A DNA stretch of 64,000 nucleotides, taken from positions 248,001-312,000 of the forward strand of contig NZ_JNCS01000003.1 in the NCBI RefSeq assembly GCF_000731985.1, read 5' to 3'. Position 1 is the first letter of the stretch. Every line of letters starts with the position of its first letter. Positions 44,533 through 54,416 of this stretch are shown in pieces. This stretch comes from Natrinema altunense (GTDB taxonomy: Archaea > Halobacteriota > Halobacteria > Halobacteriales > Natrialbaceae). The notes under the pieces are model-generated. The model ran no database searches. It saw only the letters and a list, made by a program, of their open reading frames with translations, and was not told the origin of the DNA. The position numbers and the translations under genes were made by a program.

Positions 44533-44742
44533 ATGTCATCGGACGACACGCGTGAGTGGGCCAGCCGTCGAAAAACGACGAACCTGCTTCTCGGGACGAA
44601 CATCGTGGTGCTCGCGGCTGGGTTCATTCGGCTCGGCAACGTCGGGCCGCGGACGATACAAGTCCTCTCGGAACTCGTCCTCGTCCTCGTCATGATCACC
44701 GCGGTGCTCCTCGTCCTCGGGAGATTCTTCGGTCACGAGTAA
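44533..44742 (+). CDS. Small two-helix membrane protein
   Basis: 69 residues: polar, basic head (MSSDDTREWASRRKTTNLLL), then helices NIVVLAAGFIRL and ELVLVLVMITAVLLVLGRFF. TATTGA about 24 nt upstream of the ATG suggests a leaderless message. The reverse-strand frame has no such pattern. Function unknown. Confidence 0.6.
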   Translation: MSSDDTREWASRRKTTNLLLGTNIVVLAAGFIRLGNVGPRTIQVLSELVLVLVMITAVLLVLGRFFGHE

Positions 44743-44891
44743 CACCGATCGCGGTCACAGCACTGCTGCCCCCATTCGAATCCGTCCGCACCCGGACCCG
44801 TAACTCACGAACTCGCTCGCGAGCGAAGAATCGGAGGATGAGTGTAATAGCCGGATTCACCGCTCCGTTCATCGCGTTAGTTCGGCAGAAG

Positions 44892-44966
44892 TGGGTTGGA
44901 GCAGATTTGAACTGCCGGCCTCCTCCATGTCAAGGAGGTGTCGTAACCAGACTAGACCACCAACCC
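44892..44966 (-). tRNA. tRNA-Val (GAC)
   Basis: 75-nt cloverleaf read on the minus strand: acceptor GGGTTGG / CCAACCC, D-arm GGTCTAGTCTGGTTACGAC, anticodon stem CCTCC / GGAGG with loop TTGACAT (anticodon GAC), T-arm GGCAGTTCAAATCTGCT with the TTCAAAT loop, discriminator A. CCA is not encoded. No intron. Confidence 0.95.
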
Positions 44967-45095
44967 TGGTTTAGCTTTCGTCCGTGGCCGTCGTCGCCAC
45001 GCTTTCTGACTGCACTCGTTCGTTGTTCCCCACACCAATTGAAGGTTTCGAATCGGCCGCCGTACGGGAGTCGGAACCACGCACCCGGTCGACAC

Positions 45096-45154
45096 GCTTA
45101 AGACGATGTACTGATTTGGGCATTACAAGACAACAACGTACATTGGTGTGCACT
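45096..45154 (+). promoter_or_regulatory. trp operon promoter and candidate operator
   Basis: TTAAGA at about 45098-45103 is a possible TATA box. Between it and the trpD ATG there is TGTACT (45107), CGTACA (45137) and TGTGCAC (45147). GTACA-N6-TGCAC at 45138-45153 is a near-perfect inverted repeat just before the start. TGTACA-type boxes are bound by TrpY in Methanothermobacter; a similar mode here is a guess. Confidence 0.4.
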
Positions 45155-46171
45155 ATGCAGGAATACGTCGAACGAGTCACGGACGGGGAGGATCTCACGC
45201 AATCGGACGCTCGAGCGGCTTCGACGGCCGTTTTCGAGGATGCGACGGAGGCACAGATCGGCGCACTGCTGGCGGCGCTGCGCGCGAAAGGAGAAACGGA
45301 AGCCGAGATCGCGGGCTTTGCCGAAGGGATGCGCGACGCGGCCAGAACGATCGCGCCCGACCGGGAGCCGTTGGTCGATACCTGTGGCACCGGCGGTGAC
45401 GATTACGATACGATCAACGTCTCGACGACGAGCGCGATCGTCGCGGCCGGAGCCGGCGTCCCGGTCGCCAAGCACGGCAACTACTCCGTTTCCTCCTCGT
45501 CGGGCAGTGCGGACGTCTTGGAGGAAGTCGGCGTCAACGTCGAAGCTGAACCGCCGGCCGTCGCGGAGGCCATCGAGGACGACGGCATCGGTTTCATGCT
45601 CGCGCCGGTGTTCCACCCGGCGATGAAGGCCGTCATCGGCCCGCGCAAGGAACTGGGCATGCGGACGGTCTTCAACGTCCTCGGGCCGCTCACGAACCCC
45701 GCCGGGGCGGATGCACAGGTCGTCGGCGTTTACGACCCGGCCCTCGTCCCCGTGCTCGCGGACGCCCTCGCTCGCATGGCCATCGAGCGCGCGCTGGTCG
45801 TCCACGGTTCGGGAACCGACGAGATCGCAATTCACGGCGAGACAGTCGTCGCGGAGGTCGACGGCGATTCCGTCGAGGAATACGCGCTCGAGCCGGCCGC
45901 GCTCGGTCTCGAGGAACACGATATCGCGGCCATTTCCGGCGGTTCGCCGGCTGAAAACGCCGACGACATGCGCGGCATCGTTACGGGCGACGTGACCGGC
46001 GCGAAACGCGAGGTCATCCTCGCGAACGCCGGCGCGGCGATCTACGTCGCCGACGAGGCCGACTCGCTCGAGGCCGGAGTCGACGCGGCCCGGGAGGCGA
46101 TCGACTCCGGCGCGGCGGCCCGAAAGCTCGACCAGCTCCGCGGCGCGACGGTACACGCGGAGGGACAATGA
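45155..46171 (+). CDS. trpD: Anthranilate phosphoribosyltransferase TrpD
   Basis: 338 residues from ATG 45155 (the open frame begins earlier, overlapping the tRNA side, without sense). PRPP/glycine motif DTCGTGGDDYDTINVST, then VPVAKHGNYSVSSSSGSADV, GIGFMLAPVFHPAMK, and the family's FNVLGPLTNPAG. It joins anthranilate to PRPP in Trp synthesis. First gene of trpDFEG, overlapping trpF by 4 nt. Confidence 0.95.
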   Translation: MQEYVERVTDGEDLTQSDARAASTAVFEDATEAQIGALLAALRAKGETEAEIAGFAEGMRDAARTIAPDREPLVDTCGTGGDDYDTINVSTTSAIVAAGAGVPVAKHGNYSVSSSSGSADVLEEVGVNVEAEPPAVAEAIEDDGIGFMLAPVFHPAMKAVIGPRKELGMRTVFNVLGPLTNPAGADAQVVGVYDPALVPVLADALARMAIERALVVHGSGTDEIAIHGETVVAEVDGDSVEEYALEPAALGLEEHDIAAISGGSPAENADDMRGIVTGDVTGAKREVILANAGAAIYVADEADSLEAGVDAAREAIDSGAAARKLDQLRGATVHAEGQ

Positions 46172-46818
46172 CGCGGGTCAAGATCTGCGGGCTGACCAGC
46201 GAGGCGGATCTCGAGGCCGCGATCGACGCGGGCGCGGACGCGGTCGGGATCATCTGTGATGTCTCGGTCGACACGTCCCGTGAGGTCTCGATCGACCGGG
46301 CCGCGGCGCTCGCGGCGGCCACCCCGCCGTTCGTGACGAGCGTCCTCGTGACGATGCCGGCCGGCCCCGAGGAGGCGATCGAACTGGTCGAGACGATCGA
46401 ACCCGACGCGATTCAGATCCACAGCGACATCCGGACCGGCGACCTCGCGTACCTGCGCGCGAACCTTGAGACGGACCTCCTGCTCGCGGTCGACGCCGAC
46501 GACGCGTCGACCGCGGAGACCTACGACGACATCGTCGACGCCCTCATCGTCGACACGCCGGGCGAGGGCGGGGGCGGCGGCACCGGGCGAACCCACGACT
46601 GGGACCGGACCCGACTGGCCGCCGCCGACCTCGAGTCGCCGCTGATTCTCGCGGGTGGCCTGACGCCCAACAACGTCGGGGAGGCGGTCCGCACCGTCGA
46701 GCCCTTCGGGGTCGACGTCGCGAGCGGCGTGGAAAAACGCGGCGGGGTCAAAGACGCCGACGCCGTCCGATCGTTCGTCGATCGCGCCAAGAACGCCCGC
46801 AGACCGGCGGAGCCGTAA
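46168..46818 (+). CDS. trpF: Phosphoribosylanthranilate isomerase TrpF
   Basis: 216 residues with (beta/alpha)8 motifs: start TRVKICGLTSEADLEAAI (catalytic Cys in KICGL), GADAVGII, AIQIHSDI, the catalytic Asp in LLAVDADD, LILAGGLTPNNV, and VDVASGVEKRGGVKD for the phosphate. Overlaps trpD by ATGA and precedes trpE by 2 nt. Amadori rearrangement step of the pathway. Confidence 0.95.
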   Translation: MTRVKICGLTSEADLEAAIDAGADAVGIICDVSVDTSREVSIDRAAALAAATPPFVTSVLVTMPAGPEEAIELVETIEPDAIQIHSDIRTGDLAYLRANLETDLLLAVDADDASTAETYDDIVDALIVDTPGEGGGGGTGRTHDWDRTRLAAADLESPLILAGGLTPNNVGEAVRTVEPFGVDVASGVEKRGGVKDADAVRSFVDRAKNARRPAEP

Positions 46819-46820
46819 CC

Positions 46821-48509
46821 GTGACCGGACACGACTCCGACTCGGTGCCGGCCGACCGGCCGGCGTTCGACGTCGATCGGGAAACCTTCCGCGACCACGC
46901 GGGCACGAGCGCGGACCGGGCGGATCGACCCGTCGTCGTCCACGCCGTCGCGACGCTCGAGATCGAGACGACGCCGCTGGCCGCCTACGCCGCGCTCACC
47001 GGTCGCTCCGAGGCGACCGATCGCGAACGGTCGCCGTACGCCTTCCTGCTCGAGAGCGCGGAGAAAACCGCCTCGAGCGATCCGGACGGGGCGTTCCGAC
47101 CCAGCGCTGCGGGGGCCGAACGGCACGCGCGCTACTCCTACGTCGGGTACGACCCCGAGGCCGTCGTGACGGTCGACTCCGGCGCGGCCACCGTCGACGC
47201 GCTGTCCGACGACGCGCCCCTCGAGTCGATTCGGACGGACGCCGAGGGCGACACCGTCGACGCGCTTCGGGCCGCGATGCCGGACGTGCGCCTCGAAAAC
47301 GCGCCCGACCACGACCGCCAGCATCTTGACGGTGGACTCGTCGGCTTCCTCGCCTACGACGCCGTCTACGACCTCTGGCTCGAGGAAGTCGGCTGCGAGC
47401 GGCCCGACTCGCGGTTCCCCGACGCGCAGTTCCTGCTGACGACGAAGACGCTCACCTTCGACGAGCGCGATGGAACGGTTTCGCTGGTCTGTACGCCGGT
47501 CATCGAGGCTGACGACGACCCGGACGACGTGTACGACGCGCTCGAAACGGAAGCCGCCGCTGTCGCGACGACGCTGCGCGAGGCCGACGAGCCACGGACC
47601 GACGGCTTCACCCGCGAAGGCGAGCGTGCCGGACCGAAAGCGGAATACGAGGAAAGCGTCCAGCGGGCCAAAGAACACGTCCTCGACGGGGACATCTACC
47701 AGGGCGTCGTCTCCAGAACGCGAGAGCTCTACGGCGACATCGATCCCATGGGCTTCTACGAGGCGATGCGGGAGGTGAACCCGTCGCCGTACATGTACCT
47801 GCTCGACCACGACGATCTCACCGTCGTCGGGGCCAGCCCCGAGACCCTGATCTCGGTGCGCGGCCGCGAAGTCATGTCGAACCCGATCGCGGGCACCTGT
47901 GATCGGGGCTCGAGTCCCGTCGAGGACCGTCGACTGGCGGGCGAGATGCTGGCGGACGGGAAGGAACGCGCCGAACATACGATGCTGGTCGATCTCGCGC
48001 GCAACGACGTGCGCCGCGTCTCGGAGCCGGGCTCGGTCCGCGTCGACGAGTTCATGAACGTCCTCAAGTACAGCCACGTCCAGCACATCGAGTCGACCGT
48101 GACCGGGACGTTGGCCGACGACTCGGACGGGTTCGACGCGACTCGAGCCGCCTTCCCCGCGGGAACGCTCTCGGGGGCTCCCAAGATCCGGGCGATGGAG
48201 ATCATCGACGACCTGGAGTCCGAACCGCGCGGGCTCTACGGTGGCGGCGTGGGCTACTACTCGTGGACCGGCGATACGGATTTCGCGATCGTCATTCGGA
48301 CTGCAACCGTTGAGGACGACGGCTCGCGGGATCGGATCACGGTCCGGGCCGGCGCGGGGCTGGTCGCGGACAGCGACCCCACCGCGGAGTACGAGGAAAC
48401 CGAACAGAAGATGGGGGGCGTCCTCGCGGCCCTCGAGGAGATCGAACGCCCGACCGCGGAGCAGACGGCGGACGACGATCCCGACGCGACGGCGGAGGTG
48501 ACCCGATGA
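46821..48509 (+). CDS. trpE: Anthranilate synthase component I TrpE
   Basis: 562 residues from GTG 46821. N-terminal feedback motif AFLLESAEKT (LLES, the Trp-binding signature). Catalytic domain: NPSPYMYLL, SNPIAGTCDRG, HTMLVDLARND, STVTGTL and AFPAGTLSGAPKIRAMEIID, and GGGVGYYSW. It makes anthranilate from chorismate using ammonia from TrpG, whose gene overlaps by 4 nt. The length is somewhat above average for TrpE (about 500) owing to acidic inserts. Confidence 0.95.
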   Translation: MTGHDSDSVPADRPAFDVDRETFRDHAGTSADRADRPVVVHAVATLEIETTPLAAYAALTGRSEATDRERSPYAFLLESAEKTASSDPDGAFRPSAAGAERHARYSYVGYDPEAVVTVDSGAATVDALSDDAPLESIRTDAEGDTVDALRAAMPDVRLENAPDHDRQHLDGGLVGFLAYDAVYDLWLEEVGCERPDSRFPDAQFLLTTKTLTFDERDGTVSLVCTPVIEADDDPDDVYDALETEAAAVATTLREADEPRTDGFTREGERAGPKAEYEESVQRAKEHVLDGDIYQGVVSRTRELYGDIDPMGFYEAMREVNPSPYMYLLDHDDLTVVGASPETLISVRGREVMSNPIAGTCDRGSSPVEDRRLAGEMLADGKERAEHTMLVDLARNDVRRVSEPGSVRVDEFMNVLKYSHVQHIESTVTGTLADDSDGFDATRAAFPAGTLSGAPKIRAMEIIDDLESEPRGLYGGGVGYYSWTGDTDFAIVIRTATVEDDGSRDRITVRAGAGLVADSDPTAEYEETEQKMGGVLAALEEIERPTAEQTADDDPDATAEVTR

Positions 48510-49153
48510 GCACCGCGAGGACCGAGCACGACACGGACGCGACGGCGGACGATCGCGGCGACGCGGACCCGATCACGGTCCTGTTCATCGACAACTACGA
48601 TTCGTTCACGTACAACCTCGTCGAGTACGTCAGTCAGCAGGCCGGCACCGAGACCGCGGTGTTGAAAAACACCGCTTCGCTCGCGGATGTCCGCGCCGTC
48701 GACCCCGACGCGATCGTCATCAGTCCCGGTCCCGGTCACCCGAAGCACGACCGCGATGTCGGCGTGACGATGGCCGTACTACGGGACCTCTCGCCCGAGA
48801 TACCGACGTTCGGGATCTGCCTCGGTCTCGAGGCCGCCGTCTACGAGTACGGCGGGACCGTCGGCCGTGCGCCGGACCCGATCCACGGGAAGGCTTCCGC
48901 GGTCGATCACGACGGCGAGGGGGTCTTCGAGGGCCTCGAGCAGGGCTTTCGGGCGGGCCGCTATCACTCGCTCGTCGCGACCGCGGTGCCGGACTGTTTC
49001 ACGATCTCGGCGACCGCCGAACACGGGGATGAGACGCTCGTCATGGGCGTCCGCCACGAGGCGTTTCCCCTCGAGTGCGTACAGTTCCATCCCGAGAGCG
49101 TCCTCACGGCGAACGGCCACGACGTGATCGAGAACTTCCTTTCACGGGTCTAA
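48506..49153 (+). CDS. trpG: Anthranilate synthase component II TrpG (glutamine amidotransferase)
   Basis: 215 residues. Class I amidotransferase: VLFIDNYDSFTYNLVEYV, oxyanion SPGPGHP, nucleophile Cys in FGICLGLEA, and His-Glu pair in VQFHPESVLT. An acidic N-terminal tail of about 30 residues precedes the domain. Last gene of the operon; trpC, trpB and trpA are not in the window. Confidence 0.95.
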   Translation: MSTARTEHDTDATADDRGDADPITVLFIDNYDSFTYNLVEYVSQQAGTETAVLKNTASLADVRAVDPDAIVISPGPGHPKHDRDVGVTMAVLRDLSPEIPTFGICLGLEAAVYEYGGTVGRAPDPIHGKASAVDHDGEGVFEGLEQGFRAGRYHSLVATAVPDCFTISATAEHGDETLVMGVRHEAFPLECVQFHPESVLTANGHDVIENFLSRV

Positions 49154-49259
49154 TGAGACCTCCTTCGGGTCGCCTTCGAGACGGGAAGTGAAAACACAGC
49201 GGGTCCGGCGCGGGGGTGGACGCCGCGCCGGTAGTCAGTCACTGGCTGCGCCGGACTCG

Positions 49260-49445
49260 TTAGACGCCGGGGAGCAACTCGAGTTGTCCGACCGCGTAGA
49301 GGGCCGCGAGAACGACTGCGGCGGCGATACCGACTCGAACGGCGAGTTTGATCGCGATTCGGAGCGCGATGACGGCGACCGCGAAGGCGGCAAGTAGGGC
49401 CAACACCAGCAGAATCGGTGGTGCCGACGTTAGTGCATCGAGCAT
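49260..49445 (-). CDS. Small membrane protein
   Basis: 61 residues from ATG 49445 (MLDALTSAPPILL). Almost entirely two hydrophobic segments, ILLVLALLAAFAVAVIAL and VGIAAAVVLAALYAVGQL, with Arg/Lys between. It lies convergent with the trp operon. The 34 extra residues open upstream do not fit. No family recognised. Confidence 0.6.
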   Translation of the reverse strand: MLDALTSAPPILLVLALLAAFAVAVIALRIAIKLAVRVGIAAAVVLAALYAVGQLELLPGV

Positions 49446-49860
49446 ATGCCAGTACCCACGCCCCAGGGACGTAACCTTTCTGGATATCGTGACTGATCCG
49501 CGGCGACGACTGACTCTCGAGAAACCATTGGTAAAAGAGAAAATCACGGGACTGCGACCCCATCTCGTCGGTTACAGTCACTTTCAGTCCGGTCTGAAAA
49601 TCGTTAAGACGGTCCGCGACGTAGCTATCGTTGACCACACAGGCGGCCGTTTCGGCGGTCGTGGGAGAATGGATCACGATAGGTTACAGAGATATCTCTA
49701 CAACCATATTTGTACTACTACAAGAAAAGTAGGACAACAACACCACGTTTTATGATGGATGCATGAATACCGAACCTTCGTCACGAATGATGAGCGCACG
49801 GAATCCGACTCACGCCAGAATCGACGCGCGGAAGCGGTATAGCGACGAGGTGACCCGCAC
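49446..49860. other. Intergenic region before the B12-dependent ribonucleotide reductase
   Basis: About 415 bp with no supported gene. GTTTTATGATGG at 49748-49759 could be the reductase promoter, giving a leader of about 85 nt. I looked for a cobalamin riboswitch-like B12 box and saw none. Confidence 0.5.
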
Positions 49861-52800
49861 ATGAGCGATGCCGAACTTTCCGCGGCGGATCTCACTCTCC
49901 CGATCAAACGCTCCGACGGGGAGACGCTCGAGGAGCGATTGACCGCCAACGCCTATCACAACATTCTGCCCGCCCGTTATCTCCGCAAGAACGCCGACGG
50001 CGACCTCATCGAGGACCAGGAAGATCTCTTCGACCGCGTCGGCAAGAACATCGCGCTGGCCGAAGCCGTCTACGAAGCCGAAAACCGCGACCGCGAAATC
50101 ACGGTCACGCCCGACCAGCTCAAGCCCGACCACCCACGACGGGACGAACTCGCCGCCGAAGTGTTCGGTGCGGGGACGACCGTCGAGGACAGCGAGGGGT
50201 CAGAGACCCCTCGAGCAGACGGCAAAGCCGTCGACGACGCCGAAACCACGCTGTCTATCTACAACGTCAACAAGTTCGCCTACGACACCGTCGTCCCCGA
50301 ACTCCCCGACGAGATCCGCGATCACGTCGAGGACATCGCCGATGAGTTCCAGGGCATGATGGAGAACCTCGATTTCATGCCGAACTCGCCGACCCTGATG
50401 AACGCCGGCGACGAACTCCAGCAGCTCTCGGCGTGTTTCGTCGACTCCCCCGAGGACGACATCGACGACATCCACCAGACCGCCAAGGAGGCCGCACAGG
50501 TCTTCCAGAGCGGCGGCGGCATGGGCTATGCGTTCTGGCGGCTCCGCCCCTACGGCGACGCAGTCGGTTCGACCGGCGGCATCGCCAGTGGCCCGATCAC
50601 GTTCATGCGCACGTACGACCAGATGTGCGAGACGATCGCTCAGGGCGGCGCGCGACGCGGCGCACAGATGGGCGTCATGCGCGTCTCCCATCCCGACGTC
50701 ATCCAGTTCATCCACGCCAAGAACAAGGACGTCTCGCTGGCTGAGACGCTGCGCCTGAACGACCCCGACGACTACACGCACACCTCCTTCCAGGACGCCC
50801 TCGAGGAGGCTCGTGAACTCATCGACGACGAGGGCCGAGTCCCCAAACACCTCCGCAACGCCGTCGAGGGCCACCTCTCGAACTTCAACATCTCCGTCGG
50901 CATCACCGACGACTTCATGGACGCCGTCAAGAACGGCGAGGAGTTCACGTTCACCAATCCCCGAACGGGCGAGCCCCATATCGCCACGGCGGAGACGAAA
51001 GAACTCTACGAGATGTTCGGCCTCGGCGACCACGTCGAGGTCGGCGCGGAACTGTCGATCCCGGCCGAGGAGCTCTGGGACGACATCGTCGAGGGCGCCC
51101 ACGAGAACGGCGAACCCGGCGTCATCTACCTCGAGCGAGTCAACAAGCAACACTCCTTCGACGTCGAGAAACACCCCGACCACCGTATCCTCGCGACCAA
51201 CCCCTGCGGCGAGCAGCCCTTAGAGGAGTACGAGGCCTGTAACCTCGGCCACATCAACCTCTCGACGCTCGCGGATCTGGAGGCCCCCGACTGGCGCGTC
51301 TGGTACGACGACCACGGCGACGAGTACGAGTCGCTCGAGGCCGCCGTCGACGCCTTCCTCGAAGAAGCGATCGACTTCGAGGAGTTCGACCGCCGCATCG
51401 AGATGGGCACGCGCTTTTTGGAGAACGTCGTCACGATGAGCGATTTCCCGGTCGAGAAGATCGAGCAGAAGGTCCGGGAGATGCGCAAGATCGGCCTGGG
51501 GATCATGGGCCTGGCACAGCTGTACATCCAGCTCGGCATGGAGTACGGCAGTGAGACCTCAAACGAGGTCGCACGCCAGCTGATGCGCCACATCAACCAC
51601 ACCTCGAAGTGGACCTCCCACGAACTCGCCGAGGAGCGGGGCAGCTTCGACGAGTGGGACAAGTCCAAGTACGCGAACCCGACCGAGTACCGCGAGTGGT
51701 TCGAGAAGCAAACCGGCCTCGATGCCGACGACTGGGCGGACGGATTCGCCATTCGGAACCACAACACGACGACCATCGCGCCGACCGGCACGACCTCGAT
51801 GGTCGGCAACACCACCGGCGGCTGTGAGCCGATCTACAACGTCGCCTACTACAAGAACGTCTCCGACGACGTCCAGGGCGACGAGATGCTCGTCGAGTTC
51901 GACGACTACTTCCTTCGCGTTCTCGAGGACAACGACATCGACGTCGACGCGGTCAAGGAAGAGGCCAAAGAGCAGATGGCGACCAACCAGTTCGACGGGG
52001 TCGAGGGGCTCTCGACGGTACCCGACGCCATCGGCGAACTGTTCGTCACGACCGGCGATCTCTCGGCAAAAGAGCACGCCGGCGTCCAGGTCGCCTGTCA
52101 GGAAGGCGTCGACTCCGCGATCTCGAAGACGGTCAACGCGCCCAACGACTCCACGCTCGCGGACGCCAAAGACGTGTTCGAGTACATTTACGAACACGGC
52201 GGCAAGGGCGTCACCTACTACCGCGACGGCACCCGCAGCAAACAGGTGCTGACGACCCGCGCGGACAACGCCGACTTCGCCGACGAGACCGAAGCCGCAC
52301 AGGCCCTGGTCGAGCAGATCGACGAAATCTTCGGCGGTCTCGAGGCCTTCCTCGAGAGCGACGAAGTCGGGGACGTTCTCGACGCGGATGTCGGCTCGCT
52401 GGCCGACGACGATCGCCAGCCGGTCGAGATCGACTTCACCGAAAAGCGAGAGCGGCCGGACGCCTTACAGGGCGTCAGCCAACGCATCGACACCGGCTAC
52501 GGGAAGATCTACGTGACGATCAACGAGGACCCCGAGACCGGCCAGCCGTTCGAACTGTTCGCAAACATCGGCCACTCCGGTGGCTTTACGAACTCCTTTA
52601 CCGAGGCGCTGGCGAAGGTCATCTCGACCTCGCTGCGCTCGGGCGTCGACCCCGAGGAGATCGTCGACGAACTCTGCGGGACCCGATCGCCGAAAGTCGC
52701 CTGGGACAAGGGCGAGCAGATCCAGTCCATCCCGGACGCCATCGGCACCGCGATGCGCCGCTACCTCGACGGCGAGATCGACAAACCGTACCCGAAACAG

Positions 52801-53028
52801 CAGACGCTCGAGGAGTCGGCCGACGCCGAAATCGCCGACTACGACGGTCCCCAGACCGACGGCGGCGCGTCCGCCACGCAGGGCGGTGCACCCGCGGACG
52901 CCGACGACACGACTCAGGACCTCATCGACGCCGGCGAGTCGCCGGAGTGTCCCGACTGTGGCTCGATGACGCTGTACTTCTCCGAAGGCTGCAAGACGTG
53001 CGAGTCCTGTGGCTGGAGCGAGTGCTGA
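49861..53028 (+). CDS. nrdJ: Adenosylcobalamin-dependent ribonucleoside-diphosphate reductase (class II)
   Basis: 1055 residues. Ten-stranded barrel markers: NSPTLMNAGDELQQLSACFV (first active-site Cys), GGGMGYAFWRLRPYGD, ATNPCGEQPLEEYEACNLGH (Cys radical and Glu in NPCGE), and APTGTTSMVGNTTGGCEPIY. It ends in a zinc-ribbon tail with four Cys (CPDCGS, CKTCESCGW) for thiol re-reduction. It reduces ribonucleotides without oxygen using B12. No intein is evident despite the length; the acidic insert near 160-215 and the 850-960 region account for it. Supplies dNTPs. Confidence 0.95.
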   Translation: MSDAELSAADLTLPIKRSDGETLEERLTANAYHNILPARYLRKNADGDLIEDQEDLFDRVGKNIALAEAVYEAENRDREITVTPDQLKPDHPRRDELAAEVFGAGTTVEDSEGSETPRADGKAVDDAETTLSIYNVNKFAYDTVVPELPDEIRDHVEDIADEFQGMMENLDFMPNSPTLMNAGDELQQLSACFVDSPEDDIDDIHQTAKEAAQVFQSGGGMGYAFWRLRPYGDAVGSTGGIASGPITFMRTYDQMCETIAQGGARRGAQMGVMRVSHPDVIQFIHAKNKDVSLAETLRLNDPDDYTHTSFQDALEEARELIDDEGRVPKHLRNAVEGHLSNFNISVGITDDFMDAVKNGEEFTFTNPRTGEPHIATAETKELYEMFGLGDHVEVGAELSIPAEELWDDIVEGAHENGEPGVIYLERVNKQHSFDVEKHPDHRILATNPCGEQPLEEYEACNLGHINLSTLADLEAPDWRVWYDDHGDEYESLEAAVDAFLEEAIDFEEFDRRIEMGTRFLENVVTMSDFPVEKIEQKVREMRKIGLGIMGLAQLYIQLGMEYGSETSNEVARQLMRHINHTSKWTSHELAEERGSFDEWDKSKYANPTEYREWFEKQTGLDADDWADGFAIRNHNTTTIAPTGTTSMVGNTTGGCEPIYNVAYYKNVSDDVQGDEMLVEFDDYFLRVLEDNDIDVDAVKEEAKEQMATNQFDGVEGLSTVPDAIGELFVTTGDLSAKEHAGVQVACQEGVDSAISKTVNAPNDSTLADAKDVFEYIYEHGGKGVTYYRDGTRSKQVLTTRADNADFADETEAAQALVEQIDEIFGGLEAFLESDEVGDVLDADVGSLADDDRQPVEIDFTEKRERPDALQGVSQRIDTGYGKIYVTINEDPETGQPFELFANIGHSGGFTNSFTEALAKVISTSLRSGVDPEEIVDELCGTRSPKVAWDKGEQIQSIPDAIGTAMRRYLDGEIDKPYPKQQTLEESADAEIADYDGPQTDGGASATQGGAPADADDTTQDLIDAGESPECPDCGSMTLYFSEGCKTCESCGWSEC

Positions 53029-53142
53029 GCGCTGACTGAGGCCGTTTCGACGCCGTTTTTCTCGGTCGTGTTTCCGTTCGGGTCGCACGCGACGACTCGC
53101 CGAGACGCCACACTTAGCATCGGTCGGCGCGAACGCCGTCGT

Positions 53143-53319
53143 ATGACTGCCGACGGCGGGCGGGGAGCGGACGGTGGCGTCGGGACGGACGGCTCGAGCG
53201 ATCGGACGGCCGCCGGCCCGCGCTGTCCACACTGCGATGCGGCGATGTACAAGCGCCACTGCAAGTACGTCTGTCCCCAGCACGGAGTCATCATCGACTG
53301 TAGCGATCCCTTTCGCTGA
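53143..53319 (+). CDS. Small zinc-finger protein (HVO_2523 type)
   Basis: 58 residues from ATG 53143. Gly/Asp-rich head (TADGGRGADGGVGTDGSS), then the ordered part CPHCDAAMYKRHCKYVCPQH and GVIIDCSDPF. CPxC, HC and C-PQH-x5-C offer enough ligands for one or two zinc ions. The RHCKYVCPQHG block is strongly conserved in haloarchaea. Role unknown. Confidence 0.8.
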   Translation: MTADGGRGADGGVGTDGSSDRTAAGPRCPHCDAAMYKRHCKYVCPQHGVIIDCSDPFR

Positions 53320-53373
53320 GCGCCCGCTCTCGAGACCTGACGAACGGATGGCGGCGACGAGTACTCGGCGTCG

Positions 53374-54087
53374 TTAGCTGTCCGTCGATCGCCCCGTCCC
53401 GTCCGTCGGCGACCCGCTCTCCGTTCGAATCCGGCGGTAGGCGGGTCCGGCAAGGAGGAGGACGGCAGCGGCGGCACAGGCCAGCGAGAGCGCCACGCCG
53501 ATCCCCTCGAGCCCGCCCGCGGTGACCGTCGCTGCCGAGGCACCGACGACGACCGCGGCGACCGTCCACGGGAGTTCGCCGACCACCGTCCCGAGCACCA
53601 ACTGGCGACACCCGACGCCGCTGACCGCCGCGGCACACGTCGCGACGTCCGAGGGAATCGGTGCCAGCCGGGAGGCGGTGACGCCGCGCAGCGGGCCCGC
53701 CGTCTCGTAGTAGCGCGCGACGGCCGTGCCGGCTCGCTCGAGGAGGGCCGCGTCAGCGTCCTCGCCGGACGCGCCGGCGGCCAGCCAGCGCGCCGCGACG
53801 AAGACGGGGAAGACGGTCACCACGACGCCACAGAGCGCGATGGGGACGCCGACGGGGACGCCGAACCCGTAGCCGACGACGGCCGCGAGCGGCGTCGTCG
53901 GCCACGCGAGGAGGGGACGCACGAGGTAGAGTCCGGCGACGAGGAGGCCGAACAGGATCGGGTCCGCCGCGACGGCGTCGACGGTCCCGACGATCGTCGA
54001 CGGCGAGACGAGCACGCCCGCGGCGACCGCGCCGCTGGCCACGACTGCCCCGATGAGCGCACGGGTTCGAACCGACCACAGCGACAT
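53374..54087 (-). CDS. VTT-domain (TVP38/TMEM64, DedA-like) membrane protein
   Basis: 237 residues from ATG 54087 (MSLWSVRTRAL). Helices at about 9-27, 40-58, 62-100, 165-190 and 195-220. The VTT core is recognisable: RPLLAWPTTPLAAVVGYGFG, then SRLAPIPSDVATCAAAVSGV and LPWTVAAVVVGAS. This superfamily includes lipid scramblases and DedA proteins. The C-terminal tail is hydrophilic. The frame is open 45 codons further, overlapping the tRNA side, with no sense. Confidence 0.8.
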   Translation of the reverse strand: MSLWSVRTRALIGAVVASGAVAAGVLVSPSTIVGTVDAVAADPILFGLLVAGLYLVRPLLAWPTTPLAAVVGYGFGVPVGVPIALCGVVVTVFPVFVAARWLAAGASGEDADAALLERAGTAVARYYETAGPLRGVTASRLAPIPSDVATCAAAVSGVGCRQLVLGTVVGELPWTVAAVVVGASAATVTAGGLEGIGVALSLACAAAAVLLLAGPAYRRIRTESGSPTDGTGRSTDS

Positions 54088-54324
54088 CAGCCGACGATTC
54101 CCCTCGAGTATTGAAACCTTTGTGTCTCTCGTGAGGCGGCGGTCGCTCGGACGGGCCGACGGAGCGTCGGCGGGGCAGCGCCCGTCGCCCACTGGCAGAC
54201 GAGTGACGGAAGTGACGGGCACTCGCGGGTCCGGTTCCCGTGGGACCCGGCCGCAGTCGCCGACCTAAAGGAAAGGGCTTTTATAATCACACTGGATACG
54301 AATGAGTGCAGACAGAGACCGCGA

Positions 54325-54409
<85 letters not shown>

Positions 54410-54416
54410 TCGCATC

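Noticed and set aside
46521-48086. Antisense 521-codon frame over trpE
   Set aside because: Shadow of trpE; the trp operon is certain on the plus strand.
49446-49860. Possible cobalamin riboswitch before nrdJ
   Set aside because: No B12-box-like sequence or suitable multi-stem structure was visible, and such riboswitches are rare in archaea.
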